Position numbers and translations under genes: made by a program. Of a stretch of DNA of 64,000 nt, positions 51,421 to 63,566 are shown piece after piece. The DNA is from Pardosa pseudoannulata (taxonomy: Eukaryota > Arthropoda > Arachnida > Araneae > Lycosidae): NCBI GenBank assembly GCA_032207245.1, contig CM063509.1:98339412-98403411 (forward strand), given 5' to 3'. Under the pieces are notes generated by a model, which saw only the letters and a program-made list of their open reading frames with translations, ran no database searches and was not told the DNA's origin. Every line of letters begins with the position of its first letter. Positions within the stretch are counted from its first letter, which is position 1.

Positions 51421-52435
51421 TGTGACACTATAGCTTAATATACAGTGGACAAGCAATGATGGATGAATTAATATCGAGGCATATCGATAATCCACCTAAC
51501 CTCCCCCGCCTATGAGGGTCCCGGAAAATAAGTAATGTCATGCTGATCCGACGTCACTTCAGGGAGCTTTGAAAACGGGAGTGAGCCAGCTCTCGGGGCT
51601 TGCCTTAATTAAACTCTGTAAATGTCAAGCCAACTCAATTTCATAGACTAATGCATTACCATTACTAGCAACACCAGAGCTATAGGGCTTGCCCCAAAGA
51701 GTTATGTTGCTAACTCTTCCTGTGACATCTCGGGACTTCTTGGAAATGAACGTCGCTTGGAGAGCGACGTGTCCAACCTTCTAGAGAGAGAAAAGTTTTG
51801 GCGAGTCGCAGGACGACTTTCTTCTAAGGACTTCGGGCTTTGAGTCAAGTACTGATTAATAGACTACCAGTCTATCAATCAGATCTCTTAGAAGTTGATC
51901 CTAAGTCATCTAAGGAGAGAAGTTTTTTCTTCCTTTCTGCGGTCAAGTTACCTGAAAAGTATTGGGAAGGAATGTAAGAAGAGAAGGTTTCTCTTCCTAT
52001 TTTTGCTGCCAAGTTGCCAGAGGAATATTTAGGGAGCGATCAGCTTCATTCGGCAAGAAGCAGCGGAAGAAGGTTTAGTTTGGAGTGCTACTGTCTACTT
52101 TTTGCAACACGAGGGCTAATGATACAGGGACCTACTTTTTAAAGCCAGTTCCGAAAGGCTACGAACATCCATGCCACAGTCAGATAACTCCGGTACTGAA
52201 AGCCAGCCCCTAACCATTCAACCATCGTTCGGCACATCGGAAGAAGAGCGGGTCTACACCTGTTATCGGTAGCTGAGGATCTCCATTCTGGGGATCTTTG
52301 TATATATTCAGTGTATGTACTATTTCATCCAAGATCCTTCAATAAAGGAAATTTAAGTGTACTAGTTGTCTGTGTAGTCTCCCTAAACACCTGTGCACTT
52401 TGGTCTAGTAGCTAAATACGTTACACCTACGAACC
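51421..52435 (+). mobile_element. Probable solo LTR, interrupted by SINE-1
   Basis: Starts TGTGACACTATAG and ends AAATACGTTACA, with AATAAA (52341-52346) about 90 bases before the end, as in the LTR at 44.8 kb. Without the SINE and its duplication it is about 840 bp. The composition is balanced and non-coding. I could not see a target duplication at its ends, so the borders or the LTR call may be wrong. Confidence 0.55.
52073..52237 (-). mobile_element. SINE-1 copy within the probable LTR, 9-bp target duplication
   Basis: The complement of SINE-1: GTTTAGTTTGGAGTGCTACT, TTTTTGCAACACGAGGGCTA, CAGGGACCTACTTTTTAAAG, then CTACGAACATCCATGCCAC. CGGAAGAAG flanks it at 52064-52072 and 52238-52246. 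The B-box is decayed (CAGTCAGATAACTCC). Confidence 0.9.
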
Positions 52436-53987
52436 CAATATTATTAAAAATAATTTCGAAAACTACCCGTGTACAAAAGATTTTAATAACTCATGTTAAT
52501 AAAGATGAGTGTTTGTGGATCTATAACATGATTGTGGAAAAACAGAGAGGGAGGGCTGTACGCATGGTACAGAGATTCTTCAAGAAATTGTACGATACTA
52601 CTCAAAGCCTCTTCTTCGAAATTCCTATTTGTCTTTTAATTAATTAATTTCATATTTGACAGAATTTTCATGCCATTTTCACTTGTTACAGCTATTGAAA
52701 CTTACATACCTGTACCGATTGGTGATAAATTTAATATGCGTTATGTCGTTGAGAATTGTGTATAACTTATTTGATCCAATTTTGAGATATTATAGAAAAA
52801 TCGATAAAAAGAAATCTATTTATTTTTTTTATGTGAAATACTTTGTTTAACTGAATATTTTGTATAAGCAAGTTTTAATTGTATATATCTTCTAGTTGAC
52901 TATAAATGTGACTTTCGAACTCTCGTCTTGTTGCCAACAATCTCAGCAGTACTTCCTACTTCGTGAACAAATCTTGAGCGAAAAGATAGACGGATTATCT
53001 AGCTGCTGCAAAATAAACAGTCGTTAACATTTTTCGCTACCCGTTATTTGTGCAGTTCTTCAACTCCAATAGCCGTGTAAACAACCGTTTTACGACTCAT
53101 CAACCGACTCGGCTGACGGTCGGCCGTCTCTGGTCACTACAGTTATCGTTCTGTGGCGTCTGCGACGATGTGGAAGGCCGATTAACGCTTAATCTACAAA
53201 CTGTCGTGGACATCCAATTGCCCATTATTTATACTTGTTTCTTAATAATTACGCCATTTATGAGTCTCCCCGATTCTTGAGACATCTGATAATGCGGGGA
53301 AACATTTGACGAGATTATGTCCTCCACGTGACACGGTATCTTTCGAGGCAGATGACAGCTCTTTGAGATTAATTTTTTCTTCTTTTAAACTTCGTCGAAA
53401 GGCCCAGACATCAATAAAGTTTTATCGTGAAATGGTCCTATATTGAAAATTTTTATGGCTCTTTCAATGTTACTGACATTTATGGCTGCAATGTTTGGGG
53501 ACTAAACTCGAAGTATTTAAACAAAATATTTGATAAAAAATTACTTACAGTTCTACCCTCCAATAATATCTAAGATGTTTTTCTATAGGGCACTTAATAA
53601 AGTCCTTAGCCGACTTTTTCTACGCAATCGTTGGATCTAGACCTATAATTCTAATTAAGAAAATATGTGAAATAAAATAACGTTCATTTTTAGTATTTTT
53701 AAAATTAAAAGCTCAATTTTACAAAAATATGTATATTGGAAACTTCATTATTATATCAAATTGAAGGTAAATATCTTTTTATTTCCTAAACCTAAAGCTA
53801 CAAAGTTATCTAACTTTCTATAATTAAAAAAAAAACTAAAAATCTTAAAGAAATTAAAAATTTAAAAGCTTTTTTTAAAATTCTATCATGTTTTAAAGGA
53901 AAACATAGTGCTTATATTAATATAATTGAAGCTCACAGACAAAATAGTTATACAAAATAATTTGCTTCCGTTTATTTAAAAAAAAAG
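52436..53987. other. Non-coding DNA
   Basis: Mostly AT-rich. Positions 53040-53340 are more balanced in composition with an open frame of 76 codons that matches nothing I know. No splice or domain evidence. Confidence 0.45.
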
Positions 53988-54285
53988 TAGTTTCTAATTC
54001 ACAAAATTCAAAAGTCATTTGCAGATTAGTGAATTTTTACTTTATGACGTGGTGTATGTGTTTTATAGTTTAAAAAAATGTATTACTGAATCACAAAAAT
54101 GAGTAATTTTATAATGTTAGGACCTAATAAATAAAAACTTGTTTCTAATTTACAAAATTCAAAAGTTATTTTTGGATTAGTAAATTTTACTTTATCAAGT
54201 GGTGTATATGTTTTATAGTTTTAAAAAAATGTATTACTACATGACAAAACTGATTAATTTTATAATGTTAGGATATAAGTAATAA
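53988..54285 (+). repeat. Tandem duplication, 2 copies of about 150 bp
   Basis: Both copies contain GTTTCTAATTYACAAAATTC, TGTGTTTTATAGTTT or TATGTTTTATAGTTT, ATGTATTACT and AATTTTATAATGTTAGGA in the same order. Confidence 0.85.
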
Positions 54286-55064
54286 TCTATGAAATTTTTT
54301 ACCTCAACAGAGCAGAACTTTTTATTTAACCCTCTAAGCGGTTCGCACGTACAATTCCGCCAAACCGATGATGTCTTCAAAGCGGTTGTCACGTATAATT
54401 TTCGACCTCCAAAAACGTTCCGAAAATGGATGTATTGTACATTTCTGCCAGTGTTTTCCATCATGGAGTTTTGAGGTAGGAGGGTCAGGTCGATTGTTTA
54501 GGAACTGCACCCCTACTCCCTGAGGCACAAAGACGCTGATAGCTTTTCATGGCTTTGTAAATCTCTATTTCGAAGTATTTCGTTTGCGCTAACAGATGTA
54601 TCTCTAATTGCACCACTTAATTATCTTGGAGAACTTTCGTAAAAATATAAATAAGTATTTCAAAGAATATTTTTATTTGCACTTTTAGAATCCATTATTT
54701 CTTATGGGATGATCCTCGAGACTCGACGAGCTTTATGTGTATTAAAAATTAACAATCTATATTATCTATTTATATATCTATTTTTAACCGGAAGTAAAGG
54801 GACTATAACGAGGGTGGGTTTTCCGAATTCCAATCTAGTCGACAAAGGTGAAGTAAAAAAATCATAGAACGCTTTGGTCACTGACACAATAAAACTTTAG
54901 CGTATTTTTTGGAGACTTTTTTCCTCGGTGTGTTCCACTTGGAGGGTTAACACTGAATCAAAAATACTGTGAAGACCCCCCCCTTTGTTCAGACAGAAAT
55001 CAGCTAATCCGAATTCCTACTGTTTCGACTAAGTTACAATAGGGCGGCGATGCAATGTCTAAAA
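54286..55064. other. Non-coding DNA
   Basis: Overlapping open frames on both strands at 54289-54528 carry no known motif. No other signal. Confidence 0.45.
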
Positions 55065-55653
55065 TGTTGACAGTTCGGTTGAATAGGCGTCCAGCCCCTG
55101 ATCGGTCGTGTTAATGATTCCGGGGAGTGCCTCGAGAATTCCGGAATCCAGACAGCTAGTGACTGAGAATTCAAATAAAAAAACTAGCTGTAACCTTAGC
55201 TGGAGTTCTCAGGTAACTGGAATCGTAACTGACTTAAAAATAGTTGGCGGGACCGTAACTGACCTCCAGGTATAAAAGGCCTAGAATTTTGCGACTTGTG
55301 GCTTTTCGACATTTTTTTTACGGAAGTGCTTTGACCTCATGGAGGCTTCCGTGATTTTTGATCGAAGTCAGCTTTTTAGTGATTACGTTCGGGAGACTCG
55401 TAAAGTCCGCTCATATAAGGAACGGCAGGGTATCGGACACCGAATGGTGGATAAATTGGGTTTGCATTGTATCCTGGAAAAGCCTCTCCATTTTGTGAGA
55501 TTATTTAATCTTTTTTCCGACTATGATCGTTGTGGTCATGTTATGCAAGCAACAATTCTTTACATTTCGACTTATTTTGGGAGATTAGAATCCCTTTGTG
55601 TATAACCTGTATTTACTCCAGAAAAATAAAAGTGATTTCAAATCCTGTTAACA
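55065..55653 (+). mobile_element. Possible solo LTR with TATA box and polyadenylation signal
   Basis: The ends TGTTGACAG and CTGTTAACA are near-inverted copies and obey TG...CA. Inside lie TATAAAAGG (55271-55279) and AATAAA (55625-55630) in the right order. No target duplication, primer site or coding body was seen. The alternative is a host promoter; the 88-codon frame from ATG at 55339 has no known domain. Confidence 0.45.
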
Positions 55654-55809
55654 TTATGATCCTTCTTCACGCTACTTTTTCACTCAAAACATTGAAGTCA
55701 TCACAATACACTGTTATAACAAAGACATTTCAGCTTGAATGATACTATAACTTGGCGTGTAAATTAGATCTCTTTTCTGGGTTCTTGTGCCGGAGAATAA
55801 AAAAAATAT
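55654..55809. other. Short non-coding spacer
   Basis: Nothing recognised. Confidence 0.5.
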
Positions 55810-57330
55810 TAACAGGCTGTGGATGAAAGAACTCACTTTATTTGAAATACTGCATCGTAAGCAGTCGATTGCATGAAATGAAATGACTTCTTAATCTTGA
55901 GATCGGGATTATGAGATCTACTGCACCTTCTCGAGTTTGATCAGCGTGATCTTTTGTAAAAGCAGATGGCTACTATACGTTTATGACATTACGGGAAGTA
56001 ACTGACGCTGAATTCTGTAGAAGATGACGTAAAGCGGGGAAGGATAAATTCATCTGATGAAACTCATTTACCAAGTGGCATCATAGATAAAGTAAAGGAA
56101 TTTTCTGGATTTACCTTTCACCACTGGTAGCTCGTGTACCTTCTCGAGTTTAATCAGCGTGACCTTAAGTAAAAGCAAATGGCTACTGTATGTTTATGAC
56201 ATTACGGGAAGTAACTACCGCTGAACTCTGTAGAAGGTGACGTAAAGCGAAGAAGGAGAATTCATCTGATAAAACTCATTTACCAAGATGCATCATAGAT
56301 AAAGTAAATGCACTTTCTGGATTTACCTTTCACCGTAGGTAGCTCGTGCACCTTCTCGAATTTAATCAGCGTGATCTTTAAGTAACTACCGTTGAACTTT
56401 GTAGAAGTGACGCTAAGCGGAGAAGGAGAATTCATCTGACGAAACTCATTTACCAAGATGCATCATAGATAAAGTAAATGCACTTTCTGGATTTACCTTT
56501 CACCATAGGTAGCTCGTGCACCTTCTCGAGTTTAATCAGAGTGACCTTAAGTAAAAGCAGATGGCTACTGTACGTTTATGACATTACAAGTAGTAAATAC
56601 AGCTGAATTTCTGTAGAAGGTGACGTAAAGCGGAGGAGGAGAATTCATATGACGAAACTCATTTACCAAGATGCATCATAGATAAAGTAAATACACTTTC
56701 TGGATTTACCTTTCACCATAGGTAGCTCGTGCACCTTCTCGAATTTAATCATCGTGATCTTTAAGTAACTACCGTTGAACTTTGTAGAAGTGACGCTAAG
56801 CGGCGAAGGAGAATTCATCTGACGAAACTCATTTACCAAGATGCATCATAGATAAAGTAAATGAAATTTCTGGATTTACCTTTCCCCACTGGTAGCTTGT
56901 TCACCTTCTCGAGTTTAATCAGAGTGACCTTAAGTAAAAGCAGATGGCTACTGTACGTTTATGACATTACAAGTAGTAACTACCGCTGAACTCTGTAGAA
57001 GGTGACGTAAAGCGGAGGAGGAGAATTCATCTGAAGAAACTCATTTACCAAGATGAATCATAGATAAAGTAAATGCACTTTCTGGATTTACCTTTCACCA
57101 TTGGTAGCTCGTGCACCTTCTCGAGTTTAATCAGCGTGATCTTTTGTAAAAGCAGATGGCTACTGTACGTTTATGACAATACAAAAAGTAACTACCGCTG
57201 AACTTTGTAGAAGGTGAAGTAAAGCGGAGGAGGATGAATTCATCTGACTAAACTCATTTATCAAATGGCATCATAGATAAAGTCTATGCATTTTCTGGAT
57301 TTACCTTCCACCAGTAGTACCTCGTGGTCC
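55810..57330 (+). repeat. Repeat element with a 212/172-bp internal tandem array, about 7 copies
   Basis: A leader (55810-55920) is followed by units with CCTTCTCGAGTTTAATCAGC near 55927, 56138, 56350, 56522, 56737, 56910 and 57117. Two units (56350 and 56737) lack the same stretch of about 40 bases. Other landmarks are AAAGCAGATGGCTACTGTAC, GTAGAAGGTGACGTAAAGCG and CATCATAGATAAAGTAAATG. The leader and a single unit recur inverted at 62273-62610. Confidence 0.9.
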
Positions 57331-58560
57331 ATTGAAATGGAGGTTCATAAAAAAAAATTATAAATAGTTAAATATGCAGATAAATTTAAAATAGGTTTGT
57401 GTTTTTTATGTTAAACGAAAATAATTCAGTTAAAAGAAAGCATGATTTTTAGTTGAATTAGTAGGGTAAAAAGAAATTGTAAAATTTTACTTCTCACTGG
57501 GGAAGGTAATAAAATTAAAACATTGCATACAATATATGTTTAATTGTCAAGTACAAAATAGTAAAGTACAATTTTTATAAATTACAGTCACCCACCAGTC
57601 TTTATCTACAGAAATATTTCAATAATTTTTTTAAGGAATTTAGATATATCCGCTTCATTCAATTTATAACAGGGCTATAGACTTGAATATCTATTGGGAA
57701 TATCTCAGCTTTAGAAGTAGTCGTTAGAAAAGAACAATAATTAGAGAGAGCATCCAAATTTATGGGAGCATTTCTACAAAATATCTGTCTATTACACTCA
57801 TAGGATAAGTCTAAGAGCTTGTACAGCAACGTCTGAAATTTATTCACAAGTGATATCTTTCAATTATGTAATCAACGGTTCTCTTCACAAAAATTAATTG
57901 TATATCGAACAAAAAATGAGAAAATAGTAACGCCAATGCACTGTAGAGGCAATTCAGTACAATGTACAATTCTTACAATGTTTGACGGACTCTTCTCAGG
58001 ATCACACCTGGTATTCAATTTCTCAAGTTTTCAGTAGTTCCATTGTACAGCTAGATGGCGCTGTCTCCGGGTTCAACTCTGCGTAGCTGTTGTACTGTAC
58101 CTGTAAACCATTTAAGGGGTTAAAGTGCTGATTTAGCATTATCCAAACAAGCCTATGACTAATATTAGTTACGGGTCATGTCATCATCTACCATAATATA
58201 AGCAAAAAAGAAATGAGTGACATTTCTATCATTTTCTACAGTATTAGACAATTTCTCTGCTAATAAGCTACATCGACCTCAGCATTAAATTTTGAGCAAA
58301 TACACATTTTGATTAAAAGCAAATACACATTTTGGTATAAGATACAAACATTTTTTAAACCTATGTTAATTGTAGCTCGCAGTTTTTCTAATAAAAATTT
58401 TCTGTTTAGGTAGTCTGAGTAGCATAAAGATCGGGAACTGCAGGTCTAGAGCTTGTTTCTTGCCACAGCATTCCAATTATGCAGCCTGTTCATGCCTCGA
58501 TGTCGCCGATGCCAGCCATGAAAAATGAGGTTATTAACGATCGGGAACTAACTCATCCGA
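57331..58560. other. Non-coding AT-rich DNA
   Basis: No gene seen. CTAGATGGCGCTGTC at 58051-58065 resembles an arthropod CTCF-type core, an observation only. Confidence 0.4.
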
Positions 58561-60130
58561 TGCATTTTTAAATACCCCAAAAAATCCTTCCGAGGCACGT
58601 GCCCGTGCAACGGAGCCCCAAAAAAATAAACCGCAAACTGTCGTTCCTTCGCTTTTGAAAACTGATGAGGGAAGTATATATTAAGCAGAAACCCTTTCTC
58701 TGGGAATTTCTGTGAGAGCGACGGCGCCAGGTTTTATCAAAAGTAGGACCAAAACCGCGAATACAGGGTAGGGGGGGATGAATAAGGACGTTTTTTCGCG
58801 GGACAGATACGCGACAGAGCTCTGCCTTTGTGACCTCGTAAACATGCGATCGCCGTGGAAAATGTCGGACATCGGGGGATCGACACACGATCTGTTCGAA
58901 CTCGGAAACGAGGTGAAGCCTCATAAGAATATAATGTGGAAAAGTGTCACACGGCGTCGACCGAATCGTGTTTACTTTCGGTGGATCACACGCTGTTCGG
59001 ACGCCAGTCGGATGTGCCAGCTGACGATGGCACGTTCTTTCGCAGTCCGTTTTTTGTCAGAGACAACGTTGACGGTTTGGGGTTTGGTTGTTTTCGCGAA
59101 AGTTCCGAGGAAGTCGTAAATTTGCTTGAACGGGTGAATCACTTGGTAAAAATACGTTATTTAATGCATTTGGTAATCCGAGTATAGTATTTCTAATTAC
59201 CAGGAAATGAATATTACACTCGGAAGATAAGACGTTTTTCGATGAACTGACAAAGATTAAAAATCGTGTTTACTGAGGTCTCAGATATAGAAATGTTATT
59301 TAGGAATATTCTACTACGACTGTGACCGCCTGTGGTTGTAAGGAAATGGTATGATTGATTGAGTTAGCAGACATGTCAGCAGTTCATAATGTGTTTCAGG
59401 TTTTCGACTAATGAACGGTTTCCAAATGTAGTCAAAATCATATAGAATCATATCCCCGAAAGGAATAATCTCCTTTTGTCTGGGATTAAAACGTCATTAG
59501 GGTTTTAAAACCATTTGGAACTTTGGTAGTACTTTACGATCGTAAAGGGGTTAGCACTCCGATCGGAAAAAGGGATTTACCCATTCGTGACAAACGTCTC
59601 GTGGACACGACGCAGCTATTCCACTATTATCAGCCCAGTGTCAACTGTACGGGAAGAGCTCTGGTTGATGTTGAGAGACCTGCGTCGGGTATGCATAATC
59701 AGAGATCTGAACGTTTTATTTGAATTTTTAAATTCTAGATTTAATTACTACTTGGCTTTAAATAGCGATGGTTTTCTCAACGGTCGACTCATACAACATT
59801 TATGTGCTGGTCCTCAATGGGTTAAGAGATGAAAATGCCTCTGCAAAAGCCGAGTCTCTCTTAAGAATCTATAAAAACGAAAGGTCAGCCCACTTTGGGG
59901 CTCTCATGGCCAGATTATTTCTAGGGTGTCACGAAGTCAGAGTGCTGACGCTAATTACATCCCCATTAAGTCTTATCTTATCAAGAGGTAGTCCTGTTTC
60001 TCTGACTTCCATTTGTGTGAAGTATTTTACTTTCATAAGCGATACGGTCGCGAGACACCCTTTAGTAACATTTACATATATGTGCGGCACCGAAGACGCA
60101 TAGGTTGAGGCCAGGACAACGGGGCAGTCA
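58561..60130. other. Two islands of balanced composition with unassigned open frames
   Basis: Positions 58561-59120 and 59520-60130 have more G, C and CpG than their surroundings and hold overlapping frames of up to 118 codons on both strands. None shows a domain, signal peptide or splice pattern I recognise, and frames overlap on opposite strands as expected by chance in lower-AT DNA. They could be promoters, untranslated exons or old retroelement pieces. Confidence 0.35.
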
Positions 60131-60931
60131 CACATTACGAAAGTGCCGACTGATGATACATTCTTCTATAAAGTGATATTTGAGAACTTTCTTAACAGGA
60201 AGGTTAATGAATGTGTGGAGGAGCTCTATTTTGGCTTTTGACTCTAGGGGTATTTTAAACATTTAGACAGTATTGATACACCAAAAACTATAACTGGTCT
60301 GAAAGGCAGCATTTCATGTTATTGATTCTCCGGACACACTGTGGTAAACTGTAGGACATGCTATTTAACAATTTCAAATGGTAGCTGAAAATAATGGCCG
60401 TCATGTTCAACATATCTTGTTGTAATAAATTTCTTAACTAGAGTAAATATTGTCTAAATGTGTAATCCATCAAAAAATGCCTTCTGGTGTTGAAATTTTG
60501 AACTATTTTTTGTATTTAAACAGTTTCTTATCTCTTTATTATATCTTACACAACATTTCATAACTTTTTGAATAGTTCCGACTGTAGACATTATTAATGT
60601 AGGGCAGTATAGTTATGAACATCCTGTATATTGCAGTGAGATGATATATTGAATACTATATATAAGTAGAATGCCAAAGGGACAGACAAAGTCTTTTCAT
60701 TGTGTAGATTACACAAATTAAAAGTTCTGATGTGACAATTTCACATCCAGTACAATACATGAACTAAATCACAAGCACTAAAGTTAATTAAAAGTTTTCT
60801 GAAAGGCTCTTGTGCTATCTCTATGTTTATAAACATAACTTTATACATGAAATAATGAAATTAAAGTTTGATAATTGCTCGTGCTAATTTTTAATATTGC
60901 ATATAACCATCAACGCCAACGAGCCATAATA
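60131..60931. other. Non-coding AT-rich DNA
   Basis: No feature seen. Confidence 0.5.
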
Positions 60932-61483
60932 CAGGGTGTTTCATATTGAATGGGACTAAAAGAAAACATGATTGTGAACTTTGTCATTAATATATTTAGA
61001 AAATTCCAATTTACCTCAAAACTACATTTATTCAAGTTTTTACAGGTGTTCAATATGTGCCCCTCCGGTGAAACGACAAATGTCTATACTGTAATCAAAC
61101 TCCTGCCACACTCGGGATAGCATATTCCCTGTGATGGAGTTCTTGCCTAAGCAGCCAGTATCCTGGAACTGCTGCATCCACCTGCTTATGTTGTTATGCA
61201 GATGCGGTGGTTCTTTACGAAATTTCGTACGAAAATACCTTTGCACAACAGTTACGGAGGAGGTTTTGACATAGTCGAAAAAGGAGTACGCATTCTCCTG
61301 CATGGACGACATTTTGTTTAACAGCACCTCTATAGGTGAGTTCGTCATTCCATAGTTTTTCCCTGTTGCCAAATAAAACTTGTATAATTGTAATTGCAGA
61401 ATAAATTTGTTTCTGCTGAATAAATCCATTATGGCAGTCACACTGCGTTATTCTTTTTGTCCCATTCAATATGAAACACCCTG
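60932..61483 (-). mobile_element. Internally deleted DNA transposon with 25-bp perfect TIRs and TA duplication
   Basis: The end CAGGGTGTTTCATATTGAAT and five more bases (60932-60956) is perfectly inverted at 61459-61483. TA sits directly outside both ends (60930-60931 and 61484-61485). At 552 bp it retains only the two ends of a transposase gene on the minus strand. It could have been mobilised in trans by a full-length relative. Confidence 0.93.
61040..61312 (-). pseudogene. DUF4817-type transposase, N- and C-terminal pieces fused by deletion
   Basis: From Met at 61312 the minus strand reads MSSMQENAYSFFDYVKTSSV, TVVQRYFRTKFRKEPPHLHN and ISRWMQQFQDTGCLGK, the helix-turn-helix region of DUF4817 transposases. 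It then jumps near 61130-61145 to VWQEFDYSIDICRFTGGAHI plus EHL and stop, which I recognise as the usual C-terminus of the same family (ELDYRxDVCRVTxGxHIEHL). The whole catalytic core is missing although the frame stays open. An upstream in-frame ATG at 61441 lies close to the TIR. Confidence 0.82.
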
Positions 61484-61625
61484 TACTATGATCACCCTCT
61501 ATTTAAAACAATTGGATCGCCCAAGAACAAAACCACCTAGCGTGTGCTGCTGATGTTTATATAGGCCAGCTATGCATTGTCTTTCCAAGCATAGCGTAAT
61601 TATTGACATAATGTGAAAAGCACCT

Positions 61626-61930
61626 GATTTAACGGACTTTGATAAAGGTCTTTATTGCTCGGAACCTGGGCACATCTATATCAGCAAACGGCGCGTTTTA
61701 TGGGCTGTTCACGTGCAGTTATTATGAAAGCTTACAGTGTATGGATGATAAAACGACAAGTTGCCGGCCATTAGTGTCCTCCAATGAGTATTGATTCCAT
61801 AGGAGAGTAGATTGCTAAGCATTGTTCGCCTTGAACGAAGACATACAGCAGCCGAAATGACCACCAGCTGTGACAGTGGTGACCCAGACAGTGTTTTTCA
61901 TCACACTGTGCAGTGTGCATTGCTGAATAT
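61626..61930 (+). pseudogene. Degenerate Tc1-like transposase relic
   Basis: The start reads DLTDFDKG, as in the transposase at 24755. It is followed by frameshifted matches to the GTSIS, GCSR and KW(M) positions, then SEHTVQ-like (GTTTTTCATCACACTGTGCA) near 61890. Many stops and shifts mark it as much older than the 24.6-kb copy. Confidence 0.6.
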
Positions 61931-62272
61931 ATTTATAATAAAAATGAAATATCTAAATATCTTCCAAAATCTCTGAACATCAATTATATTAATACGAGCA
62001 ATATATTTTTCCTTTTAACAAGATAAAAACAAAAAAGTTTTTAAGCTTTCTATTTCTTTACAAGTTTTTTTAATTATAAAGCTACAGATAATTTTACAAC
62101 TATGGGTTTACAGAATGAAAAAGATTTTTACTTCCAATTCGATATAACAATTATTTCTTATACACATATTTCAAAAGTTATCTTACGGGAAAGTAAATTT
62201 AATATATTTCTTTTCGTGTATTTTTCATGCTATTTAAAAAAAAAAGAACGACTTAAAATAACAAAACTAAAT
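61931..62272. other. Non-coding AT-rich DNA
   Basis: No feature seen. Confidence 0.5.
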
Positions 62273-62610
62273 ATGACTATGGAGGAAGGTAAATCCCGAA
62301 TTCCTATTTACTTTATGTATGATGAAACTTGGAGAAAGAGTTACTCCAGACGAATCACCTACCTCCGCTGTACGTCAGCATCTACAGAGTTCAGCGATTA
62401 TTACTTCACGTAATGTCATAAACGTACAGTAGCCATCTGTTCTCACAAAAGATCACGCTGATTAAACTCGACAATTTTTCCAGCAGATCTCGTAACCCTG
62501 ATCGCAAAGTAAACAAATAATTTAATTTCGTGCAATCGGTTGCTTCCCAGGCAGTACTGCAAATAAAGAAAGCTCCTTTTGTCAACAGCTTGCGTTCATT
62601 CTTTTAATTC
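62273..62610 (-). repeat. Single-unit inverted copy of the 55.8-57.3 kb element
   Basis: The complement matches 55810-56110: AGCAACCGATTGCACGAAAT corresponds to AGCAGTCGATTGCATGAAAT, then GAGTTTAATCAGCGTGATCT, GGCTACTGTACGTTTATGAC, TGTAGATGCTGACGTACAGC and CATCATACATAAAGTAAATA. Only one unit is present here. Confidence 0.85.
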
Positions 62611-63566
62611 TTCGGCATACGCACCTAGATAGGCTATACTCACACGCCGGGTCAATTAGACCCTAACTTGTAACAGCTTCCCTTATAAATTTTTTTTGAA
62701 AAAAATTGCAAAAAATCATCACATTTTTTTATTTTATTATTAAATACAAGGAAGTGAAACAAAACAAAATTTGTAGATTTTAAGTTGAATTTTTAATTTT
62801 TTACAGGTGGAAAAATATTTAATTTTAATATTAATTTACTATCCCGAGTTATCTCTGGCAAATGAGAAAAAAGATAAATATTAGTCTTTATATGATATTT
62901 TTTGGAACAAGGGAAAACAAAAAGGGATACCTGACGTTCTGTACACTGCTATCTGGGCTCTTTTATTATCGGCTTACCTCTGAAATCTGTTTTACAGGAA
63001 CACAGAATACACTGGTTGGATTTGATTTTTTTTTTTTTTTTTTTTTTTTTAAAGCTGAAATAACATCTGGAAAATGCCTTGAGGTTAACCTAAGTGGTAA
63101 AGGACTAATGCTGGGTCTTCCTGATGTGACAGAAAACTCGTCACGAGGATTTTCTGAAATTAGTTTTTTTAATCCGTGAAAAACACGTGACCAGTCCGGC
63201 CAAAAGAACCGATAAACCAACATAAATTGGCAAACTACCAATTAAAGCTGAATATTCCCTTTCATTTCCTCCAGGACGAGTAAAACCGGGATACAACAAA
63301 TTGTACCGTCAAATTCTGCTTCGCCCGAGTTTTCTCAGGATAATAATTAACTGCAATATATACGAACCCAATATAACTCGGGATAATCGGGAAAGTGCTT
63401 TTAAGTTGGGGGGACATAATACAATTGAATTGAAACGCTTGTATTAATAACAGCAATACATATTTATTTTACCCCAAAATAAAGATTATTTTTTAAAATT
63501 TATTTTTTTTTTTATTTTTTTTTTTTTTTTTGAAATGTCAGATACCTTTAACGTGTAGGTCTAAAG
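62611..63566. other. Non-coding DNA
   Basis: GGGTCAATTAGACCC (62649-62663) is a perfect 5-bp-arm inverted repeat of the kind found near some transposon ends. T runs lie at 63028-63051 and 63507-63531. Open frames at 62862-63456 run through these and have no known motif. Confidence 0.4.

Noticed and set aside
55339..55605. An 88-codon protein downstream of a TATA box
   Set aside because: It lies inside a block with LTR-type ends and signals and has no recognisable domain. Reported as an LTR-like feature instead.
58568..59119. Overlapping 118- and 113-codon proteins on opposite strands
   Set aside because: No domain, splice or composition evidence. They overlap antisense in locally lower-AT DNA, where open frames occur by chance.
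61312..61441. The upstream ATG at 61441 as the true transposase start
   Set aside because: Family resemblance begins at MSSMQ (61312). The upstream segment runs toward the TIR and has no similarity I recognise.
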